DNA of 64,000 nucleotides, from the NCBI GenBank assembly GCA_001404055.1, contig CXTY01000013.1:147885-211884 (forward strand), in the 5' to 3' direction. The notes below the pieces were generated by a model, which saw only the letters and a list, made by a program, of their open reading frames with translations, searched no databases and was not told the DNA's origin. Position 1 is the stretch's first letter, and each line of letters begins with the position of its first letter. Shown piece after piece: positions 10,467 to 21,918 of the stretch. This stretch comes from Roseibium album. Lineage in GTDB: Bacteria > Pseudomonadota > Alphaproteobacteria > Rhizobiales > Stappiaceae. Made by a program: the position numbers and the translations under genes.

Positions 10467-10940
10467 TCAGGAAGCGTCGGCAGCAACCTTGATCGAAACA
10501 ATGTTGTCCGGATCAACAACAGGTTCGCCACGTTTGATCTTGTCGACATTTTCCATGCCTTCAATCACCTGACCCCAGACAGAATATTGTCCGTCAAGCC
10601 AGGGAGCGTCTGTAAAGCAGATGTAGAACTGGCTGTCGCCTGAATTTGGATCCATTGCGCGCGCCATGGAACACGTACCACGCGTATGTTTTTCCTTGCT
10701 GAATTCTGCTTTCAGTTTTTGACCTGATCCACCAGTACCGGTGCCTTGCGGGCAGCCTGTCTGTGCCATGAAGCCGTCAATGACGCGATGGAATACGATA
10801 CCGTCATAAAATCCCTCGCGAACAAGTTCCTTGATGCGGGCAACATGTCCAGGGGCCAGGTCCGGCTTCATTTCGATAACGATCGATCCCTGGCTTGTTT
10901 CCATGAGCAATGTGTTTTCGGCGTCTTTGATGTCAGCCAT
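10467..10940 (-). CDS. ppiB: Cytoplasmic peptidyl-prolyl cis-trans isomerase (cyclophilin)
   Basis: 157 residues, single cyclophilin domain with no signal peptide. The active-site stretch F-H-R-V-I-D-G-F-M-x-Q-T-G and the later S-Q-F-Y-I-C-F are present. It catalyses proline isomerisation in protein folding. ATG at 10940 is preceded by GGAG. It is the cytoplasmic partner of the secreted cyclophilin encoded just upstream, 40 bp away; the proteins are clearly paralogous. Confidence 0.93.
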   Translation of the reverse strand: MADIKDAENTLLMETSQGSIVIEMKPDLAPGHVARIKELVREGFYDGIVFHRVIDGFMAQTGCPQGTGTGGSGQKLKAEFSKEKHTRGTCSMARAMDPNSGDSQFYICFTDAPWLDGQYSVWGQVIEGMENVDKIKRGEPVVDPDNIVSIKVAADAS

Positions 10941-10980
10941 TATTTTCTCCTAAGTGTTTATTTTGCAAGTGTCGCCAGGC

Positions 10981-11520
10981 TCATTGAGCGTCTGCTGCGA
11001 CTTGCATCTTGATGATCTTGTCTGGGTTCGCTGGTGGTTCACCAGGGGTGATGTTGTCGACCAAATTCATGCCATCAACGACTTCACCAAAGACCGTGTA
11101 CTGGCCGTTCAGCCAGTCGCCGTCTGCAAACATGATGAAGAATTGTGAGTTGGCACTGTTTGGACTCGACGAGCGCGCCATGCCGAGCGTTCCGCGCTTG
11201 AATGGCGCCTTGGAAAACTCGGCCTTGAGGTCGCGTTCCTCGGAGCCACCCATTCCGGTGCCCGTCGGGTCGCCAGTTTGAGCCATAAAGCCATTAATTA
11301 CCCGGTGAAACACGATGCCATCATAAAACCCCTCACGCGTGAGTTTCTTGATGCGTTCGACATGTTTTGGCGCAAGATCAGGACGAAGCTGGATAACCAC
11401 GCGTCCGTCTTTCAAGTCGAGAAACAGCGTATTTTCAGGGTCAGTCCCTTGAGCACCGCCGGTGGCGGGCAGAATTATCAAGGACACGAGAAAGACCAAT
11501 GTTGCAAAAAGTCGTGACAC
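10981..11520 (-). CDS. Periplasmic peptidyl-prolyl cis-trans isomerase (cyclophilin)
   Basis: 179 residues: an N-terminal signal peptide (hydrophobic residues 5-20, cleavage near A-T-G-G-A-Q) followed by a full cyclophilin domain with F-H-R-V-I-N-G-F-M-A-Q-T-G and S-Q-F-F-I-M-F. Probably a periplasmic foldase of the PpiA type. The start is GTG at 11520 with AGGAG close upstream. It lies between coaD and the cytoplasmic cyclophilin on the same strand and is probably cotranscribed with both. Confidence 0.9.
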   Translation of the reverse strand: MSRLFATLVFLVSLIILPATGGAQGTDPENTLFLDLKDGRVVIQLRPDLAPKHVERIKKLTREGFYDGIVFHRVINGFMAQTGDPTGTGMGGSEERDLKAEFSKAPFKRGTLGMARSSSPNSANSQFFIMFADGDWLNGQYTVFGEVVDGMNLVDNITPGEPPANPDKIIKMQVAADAQ

Positions 11521-11554
11521 TGGAGACTCCTAAGGTTCAGGTCTGATGATTTAA

Positions 11555-12061
11555 CTACTCGCCGGAACTTGCTCGTCGGCGAAGAGGTTCCGCCACTGGG
11601 TCCGGCACAAATGCGGAGATTTCTCCGCCCATTTTTGCGATTTGTCTCACCAAGGTGGCAGTGATGTGGCGAACATTGGGGGAAGCAGGCAAAAACACGG
11701 TTCTGATATCTGGTTCAAGTGTGCCGTTCATTCCGGCCATCTGCATTTCATAGTCAAGGTCCGTACCATCTCTCAATCCACGTACGAGATACGCAGCTCT
11801 CTGATTTCGCGCGGTATTGATGACGAGGTCGGAAAATGAAATCACATCAATTCGACTTGCTTCATCTTGCGAAAACTCCGCACGCGCGGAAGCGTGGATC
11901 AATTCAACCCGTTCTTCAAAAGAGAACAATGGAGCCTTGCCGGGATGTATCCCGATTGCAACGACGACCTTGTCTGCTAACGCCAATGACTGGCGCAAAA
12001 TGTCCATGTGGCCGTTGGTAACCGGATCGAAGGATCCTGGATAAAGAGCAATACGTGTCAT
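11555..12061 (-). CDS. coaD: Pantetheine-phosphate adenylyltransferase
   Basis: 168 residues. Fourth step of coenzyme A synthesis, forming dephospho-CoA from 4'-phosphopantetheine and ATP. The nucleotidyltransferase motif [14 protein letters not shown] is at residues 6-18, and [11 protein letters not shown] and the P-loop-like [13 protein letters not shown] are as expected. ATG at 12061 gives the standard N-terminus. First gene of the minus-strand block running to tgt. Confidence 0.97.
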   Translation of the reverse strand: MTRIALYPGSFDPVTNGHMDILRQSLALADKVVVAIGIHPGKAPLFSFEERVELIHASARAEFSQDEASRIDVISFSDLVINTARNQRAAYLVRGLRDGTDLDYEMQMAGMNGTLEPDIRTVFLPASPNVRHITATLVRQIAKMGGEISAFVPDPVAEPLRRRASSGE

Positions 12062-12141
12062 GGTTCTTCCATACTCCGCCAATTGCCTCCCTTCAAGAGA
12101 ACGTGCGGTTCAATATGCCTTTTTTGGCCCAAAGGACATTT

Positions 12142-12157
12142 TGTGATGGTCATCACA
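12142..12157. promoter_or_regulatory. CRP-type palindrome
   Basis: TGTGATGGTCATCACA exactly matches the E. coli CRP half-sites TGTGA-N6-TCACA, with T/A-rich flanks on the left. It lies 81 bp upstream of the start of coaD (minus strand) and 69 bp upstream of the small membrane protein gene (plus strand), so it could act on either promoter. Confidence 0.5.
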
Positions 12158-12225
12158 TTGTTCTTGCCAAGCCTGGGGCAATGTCGGGTCATCGAATTTG
12201 AATGGCGTGAGCAGGAGCCAAGGTA

Positions 12226-12642
12226 ATGAGGAGCAATAATTCAATCGACCAAACCGCGACACAAAATGCGGTGCGGCCTTTTACAATTCAGGCGAAAGCG
12301 GCTGACCCCGCAGCCCACTTCAAAATGGCTGCTGTCTTCGTGCTGGCATTACTCACAATTATTGCAGCAGGCACGATGAGCATGTATCCAAGCAAAGCAT
12401 CGCAGGCTGAAGAACTCACTACTTTGACGACACAGGGTTTGACAGCAATGAAATCCGACCGTGCCGTAAAAACCGGTTCAGGTAGCAAATGTGATGCACA
12501 AGCTTGGGGCGCATGGAGCGCGGATTGCGCAGCGGCGATCTCTGGAGCAAGCAAAGTACGCAAGGTTTCCTTTGTTACGGTCGAGAAATCTTCGCCAAGC
12601 GTAAATGAGACAATTTTGGCGCGGTATCCTGCGGCCAACTGA
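12226..12642 (+). CDS. Small single-pass membrane protein, function unknown
   Basis: 138 residues. About 33 hydrophilic N-terminal residues, one membrane segment (about 34-53), then an exported-side domain with two cysteines about 14 residues apart (K-C-D-A-Q-A-W-G-A-W-S-A-D-C) that could form a disulfide. I do not recognise a family. The topology suggests a periplasm-facing anchored protein. A CRP-like palindrome lies upstream and a hairpin separates it from gyrA. Confidence 0.6.
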   Translation: MRSNNSIDQTATQNAVRPFTIQAKAADPAAHFKMAAVFVLALLTIIAAGTMSMYPSKASQAEELTTLTTQGLTAMKSDRAVKTGSGSKCDAQAWGAWSADCAAAISGASKVRKVSFVTVEKSSPSVNETILARYPAAN

Positions 12643-12673
12643 TCTGAAAAGACCTTCATCCCCATAAACGGCA

Positions 12674-12706
12674 AACAGCGGCTCAGGTTCCACCCTAGCC
12701 GCTGTT
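12674..12706. terminator. Hairpin between the small membrane protein gene and gyrA
   Basis: A perfect 10-bp stem AACAGCGGCT / AGCCGCTGTT in the convergent gap. There is no long T run on either side, so termination is likely but not certain. Confidence 0.5.
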
Positions 12707-12734
12707 GTCGTCTTTGAAGATACTAATCTAAGTT

Positions 12735-15557
<2,823 letters not shown>

Positions 15558-15775
15558 TCATTTGATTGTTATTGCTAACGCTTTTATATCCGATTCAAGT
15601 CTGCGTACCAAATCTGAGGCTGTTTTCTGAAAAAGTAAAAATTGTTTTGTAACAACAACTTACAAGAAGTATACACAGGACTTAAAAATGATTTTTGGCC
15701 AGCGGGTCGCGGTATATGTGAAACCCCTATAGTAAGGCCGAAAATGAGCCTGAAAATCGCGCTCGGGGACAAGTG

Positions 15776-16411
15776 ATGCTCGACTATTTTATCAATGCCT
15801 TCGCCACCCTTTTTGTCACAATCGATCCCGTTGGACTGGCGCCTATGTTTCTTGCCATTACTGCAGGAATGAGCCAAGCAGACCGGCGCCGTGTTGCAAT
15901 ACGCGCAACCTTAACTGCTGCAGGTATTCTCCTGATATTCTACGCAGCGGGACAAACCGTTCTGAACGTACTTGGCATTTCAGTCTCTGCTTTTCGTGTC
16001 GCAGGCGGCATCTTGCTATTCATAATTGCGATAGAAATGATTTTCGGCAAACGGCAGGAACGCAAAGCGGAGACCGCTGAAAAGGCCATTGAATCGGATG
16101 CGCATCACGGTACGGTCAATGAACTCGCCATATTTCCACTGGCGATCCCCCTGATTTCAGGGCCTGCAACAATTTCCGCAATCATTCTGCTTTCCAGCCA
16201 GGCACCGGACCCTCTCACCTATGCAGGTCTTGGCGGGGTTATTGCTGTCATTCTTCTCGCGTGTTTGGGGGCTTTCCTGCTTGCGGACAAGTTGGAGCGT
16301 CTTTTGGGCGATACGGCACAACTGGTTATCACCCGTTTGCTTGGTGTTCTGCTCGCTGCACTGTCTGTGCAGTTCGTTGCAGATGGCGTTTTGGCCTTCA
16401 TTCAAACTTAG
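15776..16411 (+). CDS. MarC family (UPF0056) integral membrane protein
   Basis: 211 residues with about six hydrophobic segments. The N-terminus F-x-x-x-D-P-V-G-L-A-P-M-F and the central P-L-A-I-P-L-I-S-G-P-A-T-I are hallmark MarC sequences. Inner-membrane protein; no established transport substrate, and the original antibiotic-resistance link of MarC is not supported. ATG at 15776 is five bases after GGGGAC; a GTG immediately before is also in frame. A 218-bp divergent gap separates it from gyrA. Confidence 0.9.
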   Translation: MLDYFINAFATLFVTIDPVGLAPMFLAITAGMSQADRRRVAIRATLTAAGILLIFYAAGQTVLNVLGISVSAFRVAGGILLFIIAIEMIFGKRQERKAETAEKAIESDAHHGTVNELAIFPLAIPLISGPATISAIILLSSQAPDPLTYAGLGGVIAVILLACLGAFLLADKLERLLGDTAQLVITRLLGVLLAALSVQFVADGVLAFIQT

Positions 16412-16791
16412 CGCGGCAGTACAAGCCTGTAATTTTGAGGTGATTGACCATGTACACTGTCACGCGCCCGAATAATAACTTCTGAAACGTCGTCAGGTAC
16501 TTCAACGCCTGACAAGGAACGGGTGAACGGTTGCTCTTGGACGTGGGGGTGCAAGAGCACCCGTTCTCCCAATAACTCACCACTTGGTGTGTAGACCTGC
16601 CACAAGTCTGCATAATGATCCCAGCCGGTGTCGCCATGCCTCAATGTTACTGAGAAGGTCCAGCGATCCCCGGACATCCGCGCGGTCGCAGTGGTGATTT
16701 CGACGTCGCCAGCGATTGCTGGCTCTGGGGAATACATGAAGGTAATCAATGCAAGAAAACTCAGAGTGTACTTTGTAAGATTCATCTGCAT
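16408..16791 (-). CDS. Secreted protein of unknown function
   Basis: 127 residues with a clear signal peptide (hydrophobic residues 8-20, cleavage near A-I-A-G). The mature part is a short beta-rich domain (W-T-F-S-V-T-L-R-H, D-H-Y-A-D-L-W-Q-V) with a closing R-x-S-V-H-G. I recognise no named family; it is probably periplasmic. GGAG lies five bases upstream of the ATG. Its stop overlaps the 3' end of the convergent marC-like gene by 4 bp. Confidence 0.65.
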   Translation of the reverse strand: MQMNLTKYTLSFLALITFMYSPEPAIAGDVEITTATARMSGDRWTFSVTLRHGDTGWDHYADLWQVYTPSGELLGERVLLHPHVQEQPFTRSLSGVEVPDDVSEVIIRARDSVHGQSPQNYRLVLPR

Positions 16792-16919
16792 CCAAACTCC
16801 GCTTGGTATTTGACATTGCCATCATCCCAGAGGACGGGAGCTTGATCATAGTCACGAATGCGTCATAGGCTCGCGCTCAACTTAAACTGTCAGATTCTTT
16901 TACGTTAACGGGGGCACTA

Positions 16920-17876
16920 ATGGCCGGGCACGGATCAAAAAAAGTGATTTATGCAGCATTGGTAGGCAATTCGCTGATTGCGGTCACAAAATTTGCTGCG
17001 GCTGCCTATACAGGATCCTCGGCGATGCTCTCAGAAGGTATCCATTCGCTTGTTGATACAGGAAACCAGGGCCTGCTTCTCTACGGTCTCAAGAGATCAA
17101 AACAACCAGCGGACAAACGGCACCCGTTTGGTTATGGCGCGGAGCTATATTTCTGGTCGTTTGTGGTCGCAATTCTGATCTTCGCGGTTGGTTCAGGTGT
17201 TTCGATTTATGAGGGTATTCAGAAGGTATTGCATCCGCACCCGGTCTCTAGCCCATATATCGCTTATATTGTTTTGGGTTGTGCCATGGTCTTTGAAGCA
17301 GTTGCCTGGTGGATTGCCTACAAAGAATTTAATCAGGCGCGCGGCAAAAAATCGGTCTTCGCAGCAGTGCGCGACAGCAAGGATCCAACTGTCTTTACAG
17401 TGCTTTTTGAAGACAGTGCGGCCATGCTTGGACTTGTTGTCGCATTCTTGGGCCTATTGGGTGTTCAGTACCTGGGACTTGCATGGCTTGACGGGGCTGC
17501 GTCGATCCTGATCGGTGTCATTCTGGCGGGAACCGCTGCATTGCTTGCTTATGAAACAAAGGGGCTTCTTATTGGTGAAGGGGCTTCCCCTGAAGTCCTC
17601 GTAAAAATCGGTTCCATAATTAGCGCCACGCCCGCCATCAGCAACCTAAATGAAATCAGGACATTGCATCGCGGTCCCCAGGACATATTGCTGGCACTAT
17701 CTGTCGACTTCATCGATGAAATTACTGCCGGCACTGTAGAAGAAACCATTTATTCGCTTGAGCGTACGATCAAGATGGAGATGCCAGCGGTTACACGTCT
17801 CTTCATAGAGGTTCAAGCGAAAGAGCATCATGAAGAGATGCTTTCGGAAGAAATTGCAGCACAGGCGCCTCGTTAG
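16920..17876 (+). CDS. Cation diffusion facilitator family transporter
   Basis: 318 residues: four to six membrane segments, then a cytoplasmic C-terminal domain of the CDF dimerisation type. S-A-M-L-S-E-G-I-H-S-L-V-D-T-G-N-Q is the segment carrying membrane metal ligands, and H-P-F-G-Y-G-A-E-L-Y-F-W-S-F is a typical CDF loop. The later D-S-A-A-M-L-G segment gives the second ligand helix. Exports divalent cations such as Zn, Mn, Fe or Co by proton antiport; the substrate cannot be told from this sequence. Divergent from the small secreted protein gene. Confidence 0.88.
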   Translation: MAGHGSKKVIYAALVGNSLIAVTKFAAAAYTGSSAMLSEGIHSLVDTGNQGLLLYGLKRSKQPADKRHPFGYGAELYFWSFVVAILIFAVGSGVSIYEGIQKVLHPHPVSSPYIAYIVLGCAMVFEAVAWWIAYKEFNQARGKKSVFAAVRDSKDPTVFTVLFEDSAAMLGLVVAFLGLLGVQYLGLAWLDGAASILIGVILAGTAALLAYETKGLLIGEGASPEVLVKIGSIISATPAISNLNEIRTLHRGPQDILLALSVDFIDEITAGTVEETIYSLERTIKMEMPAVTRLFIEVQAKEHHEEMLSEEIAAQAPR

Positions 17877-17939
17877 AAATTTTCTGCTCAACTTGCGCAA
17901 CCTTTCAGCCTTCGTCATTCTTTGAACTGGAGGATGGCG

Positions 17940-18272
17940 ATGCCAATGAGCGAAAAAGACGCACTTTCGACCTTGCAAAATCTTAAATCCGAACTCGAGG
18001 CGCTAAGTGAAATTTCTCAGGAAGCGCGGGCGACAGTAACGCTCGACCAGCAATCTGTCGGTCGATTGTCTCGAATGGATGCGCTTCAAGGACAAGCGAT
18101 GGCACAGGCGGCCGAGCGACATCGCCGCGCGGACATTCAGCGAATTGACGCCGCGCTTCGGCGTTTAGATGATGATGAATACGGCTATTGCGTTGAATGT
18201 GGGGAAGAGATTGCTGCCAAGCGTCTGGAAGTCGACCCTGCTGCAGCATTTTGCATCAAGTGCGCGCGCTAG
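17940..18272 (+). CDS. DksA/TraR-type zinc-finger protein
   Basis: About 110 residues. A helical N-terminal part is followed by a four-Cys zinc finger (Y-C-V-E-C-G-E then F-C-I-K-C-A). Small DksA-like proteins bind RNA polymerase in the secondary channel; the D-D-D-E stretch just before the finger could serve as the acidic tip, which is an inference. ATG at 17940 is six bases after CTGGAGG; ATGs at 17934 and 17946 are alternatives. Its 3' end overlaps the convergent YkgJ-type gene by 17 bp. Confidence 0.85.
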   Translation: MPMSEKDALSTLQNLKSELEALSEISQEARATVTLDQQSVGRLSRMDALQGQAMAQAAERHRRADIQRIDAALRRLDDDEYGYCVECGEEIAAKRLEVDPAAAFCIKCAR

Positions 18273-18804
18273 TGTTTTCTGTCACGTGATGACGCAGGCT
18301 GCGCAGGAACGTTGCGACCTTTCTTGAAACTTCGTCGATTGGATACATTTTCAGGCTCGTTTCAGACCAAGCTATTTCGGGATCAAGATCCTGCTCGTAA
18401 CCGTCAGCCGCACTATTCTCATCACAGGTCAAGGGGAGCTGGCGGGCAGACCTGAGAAGAAGGAGCTGTTCGTGGATGCGGCGAAGAACTGAAAGCGCTG
18501 ATCCCATTCGTTCTGTCAAGGCAGGGTCGTTTCTCCAACTCTTTCCATTGAAAACCTCCTGGGTGATGCGCTGACCTGCACCGTGGCAATTGTAAGTGAT
18601 GCAGCCTTTGAAACCCATCGCCTCCCTGTTGTCGAAGATGCTGCATTTGCCCGAATTTTCGAGGCTTGGGCAGACAACTCCTGCAGCTTTGTCGATTGCA
18701 AAAGATTCAGATTTGTCGAATGCAAATACTACGCAGCAAAGAGCAGCGCAGGATGGACAATCTGGTTCTAGATCAATCACGCACTTCGAAGACATTCGTT
18801 GCAA
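18256..18804 (-). CDS. YkgJ-type cysteine-cluster protein
   Basis: 182 residues. The N-terminal half holds a dense Cys pattern (C-P-S-C-A-A-L-C-C, then single Cys in V-C-P-S-L, K-C-S-I-F, G-C-I-T-Y-N-C) like that of the zinc- or iron-chelating YkgJ/UPF0153 group. The C-terminal half is helical and unremarkable. AAAGG lies six bases before a TTG at 18804, which I take as start; ATG at 18795 is the alternative. Function unknown. It shares its last 17 bp with the 3' end of the DksA-like gene. Confidence 0.65.
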   Translation of the reverse strand: MQRMSSKCVIDLEPDCPSCAALCCVVFAFDKSESFAIDKAAGVVCPSLENSGKCSIFDNREAMGFKGCITYNCHGAGQRITQEVFNGKSWRNDPALTERMGSALSVLRRIHEQLLLLRSARQLPLTCDENSAADGYEQDLDPEIAWSETSLKMYPIDEVSRKVATFLRSLRHHVTENTSART

Positions 18805-18826
18805 CAGCTGCCTTTACCGTCTGATT

Positions 18827-18869
18827 AAAAAAAAAGGCCGCGAAATGCCGGTAAGGAACATTCGCAGCC
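18827..18869 (-). terminator. Rho-independent terminator of guaA
   Basis: On the minus strand an 11-bp stem with one bulge (GGCTGCGAATG / CATTTCGCGGCC) is followed by nine T residues, starting 12 bp after the guaA stop. It isolates guaA from the downstream YkgJ-type gene. Confidence 0.85.
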
Positions 18870-18881
18870 GCCATATGCTTG

Positions 18882-20438
18882 TTATTCCCACTCAATGGTG
18901 CCGGGCGGTTTGGAGGTGATGTCGTAGGTCACCCGGTTGATTCCCTGCACTTCATTGATAATCCGGGTAGCCGTTTCACCGAGAAATTCGTGCGTGAATG
19001 GGTAATAGTCTGCAGTCATACCATCGACAGAAGTAACTGCTCTGAGCGCGCAGGCATAATCGTAAGTGCGGCCATCGCCCATAACGCCCACGGTTCGCAC
19101 TGGCAATATCGCGACAAATGCCTGCCAAATTTCATCGTAAAGACCGTGTTTACGGATCTGATCAATGTAGACAGCGTCAGCCAGGCGAAGGATTTCGAGT
19201 TTGTTTTTCGTGATTTCTCCAGGGCATCGGATCGCGAGGCCTGGTCCTGGAAACGGATGTCGTCCGATGAAACTGGCCGGAAGTCCAAGTTCTCGTCCAA
19301 GGGCCCTCACCTCATCCTTGAAGAGTTCCCGAAGTGGTTCGACGAGTTTCAAGCCCATCTTTTCCGGCAGTCCCCCAACATTGTGGTGAGACTTGATTGT
19401 GACCGAGGGACCACCAGAAAAACTGACGCTTTCAATTACGTCAGGATACAAGGTGCCCTGGGCGAGAAACTCTGCGCCTTCAATCTCGTTGGCGTATTTC
19501 TGGAATACATCGATAAACAGGCGGCCAATTGTTTTGCGTTTCTGTTCCGGATCAGAAACACCTTCCAGCTCACCAAGAAACAGATCGGATTCATCTGCGT
19601 GGATCAAGGGAATGTTGTAGTGGTCCCTGAACATGGAGACGACTTCATCCGCTTCATTCAAACGAAGCAATCCATGGTCTACAAAAACACATGTGAGCTG
19701 ATCGCCGATTGCTTCGTGGATCAGAACCGCTGCAACGGAACTGTCGACTCCGCCGGAAAGGCCGCAGATTACGTTCTTGTCGCCAACTTGTTCGCGGATT
19801 TTTGCAATAGCATCTTCCCGGTAGGCCCCCATTGTCCAGTCGCCGGTGAAGCCAGCTAGTCGAACAAAATTCTCATAGAGTTTCTTGCCGTTTGGCGTGT
19901 GGTGAACTTCCGGATGAAACTGCACCGCAAAGAAATTACGGTTCATGTCTGCCGTGATCGCAAAAGGTGCGTTCGGAGAGGTTCCATAGACGTCGAACCC
20001 TGGCGCAATTTCGCTGACATGATCGCCGTGGCTCATCCAGACCTGTTCGCGTTCTTCTTCGAACCAGCCTTCAAGGAGCGATGACTTTTTGTCATTTGGG
20101 ACTACGAATGCACGACCATACTCAGCAGTACTGTGCCCTCTTTCTACCTTTCCGCCCAGAATGTGCATCATGACCTGCTGGCCGTAGCAAATCCCAAGAA
20201 CAGGAATACCGAGGTCGAAAACTGTCTTGGGCGGCATCGGGGCGCCTTCGTCAAAAACCGAAGAAGGGCCACCAGACAATATTACGGCCTTCGGCTTGAA
20301 ATCTGCCAGAAAAGCGTCCGTAACATTTTGAAAGGGGTGGATTTCGCAATAGACATTCAGTTCACGAAGGCGCCGGGCGATAAGCTGGGTTACCTGAGAA
20401 CCGAAGTCGACGATAAGAAGGCGGTCATGCTGTGTCAT
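18882..20438 (-). CDS. guaA: GMP synthase (glutamine-hydrolysing)
   Basis: 518 residues. The N-terminal class I glutamine amidotransferase has nucleophile Cys in G-I-C-Y-G-Q-Q and His in F-H-P-E-V-H-H. The ATP pyrophosphatase domain has [11 protein letters not shown], and the C-terminal dimerisation domain ends K-P-P-G-T-I-E-W-E. Converts XMP to GMP. Its metabolic predecessor guaB lies about 3 kb upstream on the same strand, with a TPR gene and the RsmB-like gene between. Confidence 0.98.
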   Translation of the reverse strand: MTQHDRLLIVDFGSQVTQLIARRLRELNVYCEIHPFQNVTDAFLADFKPKAVILSGGPSSVFDEGAPMPPKTVFDLGIPVLGICYGQQVMMHILGGKVERGHSTAEYGRAFVVPNDKKSSLLEGWFEEEREQVWMSHGDHVSEIAPGFDVYGTSPNAPFAITADMNRNFFAVQFHPEVHHTPNGKKLYENFVRLAGFTGDWTMGAYREDAIAKIREQVGDKNVICGLSGGVDSSVAAVLIHEAIGDQLTCVFVDHGLLRLNEADEVVSMFRDHYNIPLIHADESDLFLGELEGVSDPEQKRKTIGRLFIDVFQKYANEIEGAEFLAQGTLYPDVIESVSFSGGPSVTIKSHHNVGGLPEKMGLKLVEPLRELFKDEVRALGRELGLPASFIGRHPFPGPGLAIRCPGEITKNKLEILRLADAVYIDQIRKHGLYDEIWQAFVAILPVRTVGVMGDGRTYDYACALRAVTSVDGMTADYYPFTHEFLGETATRIINEVQGINRVTYDITSKPPGTIEWE

Positions 20439-20704
20439 GGCCAGCTTCTAACCGGTCTTTCATCCAAATTGAACCAGAATTTCGCGCGCTTTTGCACTCA
20501 GCACCAGAAAAATTCGAGTCAAAACCATTCTTGCAGACAATTGCGGTGCTGCATTGCGCAACAAATATCAGCGGACAAGCTGTGTACGGCTGAAATTCGC
20601 TTTTGACCCCTGCCCCCGGTCTACATAGGTTAAAGGAAACGCATGCGCCTCGTTGTATTGAGCGCACATGAAGTAGACGGGTTCATGAGGATACCGGAAG
20701 TCAT

Positions 20705-21892
20705 ATGACTGCAGCTGCCCGTAAAGCATTCGACGAAGCCGTGGCCCTGGAAAATTCCGGTGATTTGGACATGGCTTTGGTTGCTTACCTCAAAGCACAA
20801 GAACTCTCGCCGCAAGATACCGAAATTGCATACCGGACCGCTTCAGCGCTTCTTCAGGCCGGTTTTCTGGAAGAGGCGCAATCACAACTGCGCCGTATCG
20901 TTTTTTCTGAACCCGATCACTTGAAAGCGCGTTCAAGCCTTGGCAATTGCCAACTTCTCATGGGCGATCATGCAAACGCATCATTGAATTTCAAGGAAAT
21001 CCTTGAACAGGAACCAAACAGTCGAAACGCTCTGTTTGGACTCGCTACCGTGAAGCTCAATGAAGGGAACGCCGGCGAAGCAGAGGTATTGTCCCGAAGA
21101 TTGCTGGAACATCTTCCAGACTCAACTGCTGCCCTCTCCCTTTTTGCCGAGAGCCAGGCCAAAACGAGTCAGACGGTGTCGGCAATCGCGACTTATCGCA
21201 AGGTGCTTAAATCTGATCAAAATTATACGCCCGCACTTTTGGGGCTGTCTGAAACGCTCTTGCTCGGGAAGCGTTACGACGAGGTTATTCGTCATACAAT
21301 CAGAGCGAGTCAGCTAACACCAAAGGACCCTCGACCGCTGGAACTGCTAGCAGATGCGCTCAGTGGCAAGGGGGACCTGGAAGATGCTTATGAAGCAGCT
21401 GAGGCTGCGTTCAAGCTGGGATCCAGATCTGTGTTTGCGCTCGTCCGCCTAAGTGTCCTTTCGCGGAAGCTCGGCAATTACACTTCGGCGCTAAAATATG
21501 CACTCGCCGCACATGATGTGGATAACAGCGCCCATGAGCCATTCAACGCCCTCGGGACTGCGCTCGCCTCTTTGAAACACGCGAAAAAGGCCAGAGCAGT
21601 TTTGACTGTAAAAGCAGGACAAGGCCTGGACGGAGATATTCGGACCTTTGTCGAAAGTCTTGTTGAGAGCGACACAGGCAATGTTAAGCCAGAAGCGTCC
21701 TCTTCAAAAAAGACGGAAACGTCGCCCAAGCGTAGAACGTCGCTGAAGAGGGCTTCCGACGACACGTTGACTGCAGAAGAAGACGAAAATTCAAGAATTC
21801 ACCAAAAGCAGCCGGCTGGCAACGTTTCTGAAGACGAGTTTCAATTGCCAAATGTACTCGGTCTCAGCAGGCAGGACAGATCCAAGGCATAG
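20705..21892 (+). CDS. Tetratricopeptide repeat protein
   Basis: 395 residues with no signal peptide or membrane segment. Residues 1-300 are a run of about eight TPR-like helix pairs (for example G-D-L-D-M-A-L-V-A-Y-L-K-A-Q-E-L-S-P at residues 19-36). The last roughly 75 residues are Ser/Lys/Glu-rich and low in complexity, ending in a short hydrophobic peptide (F-Q-L-P-N-V-L-G-L-S) that might be a docking motif. Probably a cytoplasmic scaffold; no partner can be named. GGAAG precedes the ATG. Convergent with the RsmB-like gene, 26 bp apart. Confidence 0.8.
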   Translation: MTAAARKAFDEAVALENSGDLDMALVAYLKAQELSPQDTEIAYRTASALLQAGFLEEAQSQLRRIVFSEPDHLKARSSLGNCQLLMGDHANASLNFKEILEQEPNSRNALFGLATVKLNEGNAGEAEVLSRRLLEHLPDSTAALSLFAESQAKTSQTVSAIATYRKVLKSDQNYTPALLGLSETLLLGKRYDEVIRHTIRASQLTPKDPRPLELLADALSGKGDLEDAYEAAEAAFKLGSRSVFALVRLSVLSRKLGNYTSALKYALAAHDVDNSAHEPFNALGTALASLKHAKKARAVLTVKAGQGLDGDIRTFVESLVESDTGNVKPEASSSKKTETSPKRRTSLKRASDDTLTAEEDENSRIHQKQPAGNVSEDEFQLPNVLGLSRQDRSKA

Positions 21893-21918
21893 GTTTCAAA
21901 CCGCCGTCAGTAGAACAA

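Noticed and set aside
18879..19859. A 326-codon plus-strand open frame
   Set aside because: It lies entirely antisense to guaA, which has full-length family identity; the frame has no recognisable domain.
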